Positions 45,001-48,000 of a stretch of DNA of 64,000 bases are shown here, piece by piece. Where the stretch lies: contig NZ_WEGK01000021.1 in NCBI RefSeq assembly GCF_009604405.1, forward strand, positions 1 to 64,000, in the 5' to 3' direction. The position numbers and the translations under genes were made by a program. A model generated the notes under the pieces. The model worked only from the letters and a program-made list of their open reading frames with translations, had not been told where the DNA came from and did no database searches. Numbering within the stretch: the stretch's first letter is position 1; each line of letters opens with the position of its first letter. This DNA comes from Nocardia macrotermitis (GTDB lineage: Bacteria; Actinomycetota; Actinomycetes; Mycobacteriales; Mycobacteriaceae).

Positions 45001-48000
45001 CACCAATTTCAGAGAATCGTCGGTGAGGAGCGTGCTGCAACAGCTCAGCGACCGACTGGAATTCCCGGTTGCCCACAATGAAAACGGGCATACCAAACTC
45101 ATCCAGGAGGCCAAGCGACTGACAGTGATCACCCAGGATGACATCACCCGAGTCCGCGCTCGCCTAGTCGGAGCGAGCGACAGACCCAGCCGCAGCGACG
45201 GCTCCACCCCACACCGCGACACACCCACACCAACCACAAGCCAGACCCCGCACCCCCACACAGACCTCTCTCCACGACTCGAACCCACGCAGGCCGAACG
45301 CGCCCCCAGGGATCTCTCGATCACAGGCGATCAACGCACATACCTGCTCTACGCCACCGCCGGATACAAATCCGGCAAAGTCATCGCAAAAGCCCTACAG
45401 CAAAAGAATCGTTCCGGGTTCCCGCACCCTGATACGGTGAATCTTTCGCTGAGAAAACTACAAACTCGAGTGGGAATCGATCGAGACACCAAGCCGGAAG
45501 GACTCGCAAAACTCGTAGCAGCGGCCGGACCACGGGCCGCCCAGAAAATCACCCCGGAAGAAATAGCGGCGATCCCTCGCCCCAACTGCGTACCACTGGC
45601 CATGCGATTCACCGAAACGCACTTCACCGACCGCAACGGCCACGCCCCGTTCGCCGCACCCACTACCCCCCTCACACCTCTGACCGGCATGACCGGCCCC
45701 GCTTTCCACACGATCACCGGCAGATCACTACAAACTATCGCCACCGAGAACCGCACCCTCATCACAAACCAACTCGAAAGCCTCGGAGACGGCGCCCTCG
45801 CCCACGTCATCGACCAATACACCGCAGGCGACAACGAACTCGGCATCGGCGCGCACATGACCGTCTACTACAACGACAAGGGGACCATCAAGGTCTACGA
45901 CCCCGCCACCACCAGCCCCCCCATCCCCTTCGCCGACTACCAACCCCCGACCACACGCGCCATCGCCACAGCCGTCTACACACCCGACGGCGACCCCGAC
46001 ACCATCCCCGGACAACCCCTCACCGGCCTCACCACACTCGGCAACACCCGTATCGGCGCACCACCGACCGACACGCCCCACGCACACGGCAACCAGGGCT
46101 CACCCGCCGCACAGCCTCGCGCCCCCACCGACACCCCCGAGGGTGGCACGCTCGCCGCACTGACGACCGCGTCCCCCACCGACACCCCCACGCACGCGAC
46201 ACCCCCCGCGCCGACATCCACTACCGCCGCCACCGAGGGCCAGACGGTTTTCGGTGATCACCTGGACCAGCAGTTGTCCACGGACCAGGTCCCGGTCACC
46301 GATATCCCGCAGCGGCGGCCGGAATTCCCGAAGACCTTCGACTGGTCCTTGCTGCAGGCGAAACCACTGGATCCCAGCGAGTACCTGGTGAATCTGTCGG
46401 TCGGGGAAAAAGCGAAGAAGTTTCCGGCGCTCCCGCTGCCGGTGGAGTTGCCCTGGCCGAACGCACCGGGCGCGGACCAGGTCCTCACACTCGTCGACCT
46501 CGACGGCAATCCACACCGGTTCTACAACTCCGGACAAGTGCGTGCCACCGTCGGACACGTTCCCGGTAAGGGAATGCACTACCAATACCAGGACCCGACC
46601 GGGCAACCCGCCTATCTGCCGACCGTATTGCTCGACGCGGTGACGCACTTCCGACAGGACGCACCGGGTAGCACGACCGGAACACTGCACTGGGACCTGC
46701 CCGGCGGACAGACCCGCATCGCGGGAACCTCGGCCTCCAACCGCCAACCCCGAGCCCTGACCGTGCCCGCCGGCACACCCGTGATCGCCGCGCCCCGGGA
46801 TGACACCTCACGCTGGATGAAACTGCCCGGCCAGGACAAGTGGATCGCGGTCACCGGCGGCCACGACGTGATTCCGGCCCTGCCCAAACTCATCGATCTA
46901 CACGATCACCCGCTGTTCCACATCTCGAAAGACGGCACACCCGAAATCCACCCCGAGGACCTCCGGCAGGGAGGGACCAATACCTGCGCGATCCTCGCCC
47001 CCCTCAAGGCGATGGTCAACGATCATCCCCAGGCGATTCTGGACATGCTCACCGATTACAAGGACGGCACCGCGGGTGTCCGCTTCTTCATCGACGGCAA
47101 ACCCGAATGGGTGCGGGTGGAAAAACAACGCTGGGACAGCCCATACGGCATTCACCACGAACTCCGTAAGCCGATCTGGGCGGTGATGATCGAGAAAGCC
47201 TACCTGCGACGATTCGCCCTCGCGGACGGTTACGCCACCGCACCACTCACATCCAGTACCGTTCTCGACCATCTCGGCCGGGAGTACTACGAAGCGGGAA
47301 CCGGAACACCACGCCCCACAGCCGTCGGCTCGGAATGGGTACTGCATCCGTTCCGCCTCGGCTCGAACGAGCTGCGGAAGTTGTTGGGCCCCAACGCCGA
47401 TCCCCAGTTCATCGACGAGTTCCCCGGGTACTACGAGCACTGGCGTGAACAGACCGGCGCACCGCGTGCGGCCGAATGGCAACGGATCCAGCAGACCCAC
47501 CCCGCAGAGCACGACCAGCAAGTCGCCTGGAACCGTTACCTGGACACCGAGCATGCCAACGCGGCCGCGGTGTTCCAGAGATATCTCGACGGTGTCCTCC
47601 CGGCGAAATGGCGGGCCGAGAAAGCCGCCGTGGCCGAGTACTACCGCCAGCTCACCAGTGGCCACAGACTGGACCCCCTACAGTCCGACCTCCAGAAAAC
47701 CGCCGCGACCGCGGCCCTGCGACGCATCGAATACCTGCTCAAACGCGGAGCCACGGTACTCATCGGCACGCAGCCGTTCGGGCCCGGTAACGTGAATCGC
47801 ACCGCGGTACCGGGCCTGGCCACCCAGCACTCCTACGCGGTTCTGGGCCTCGAATACGACGCGCACACCGGCGAACCCGTCCGGCTGATCCTGGAGAACC
47901 CGCACAACACTTATCTCTTCTCTCCGTGGCCGATCGCCGGAATCGAGACCCGCCTGGATCCCGGCGGCACCGGATACATCGACGACCACGGCGTCCGCTA

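Noticed and set aside
36825..45580. HTH region as a set of separate LuxR-type regulator genes or tandem sigma factors
   Set aside because: All repeats share one uninterrupted frame with linkers and no internal stop codons or ribosome binding sites.
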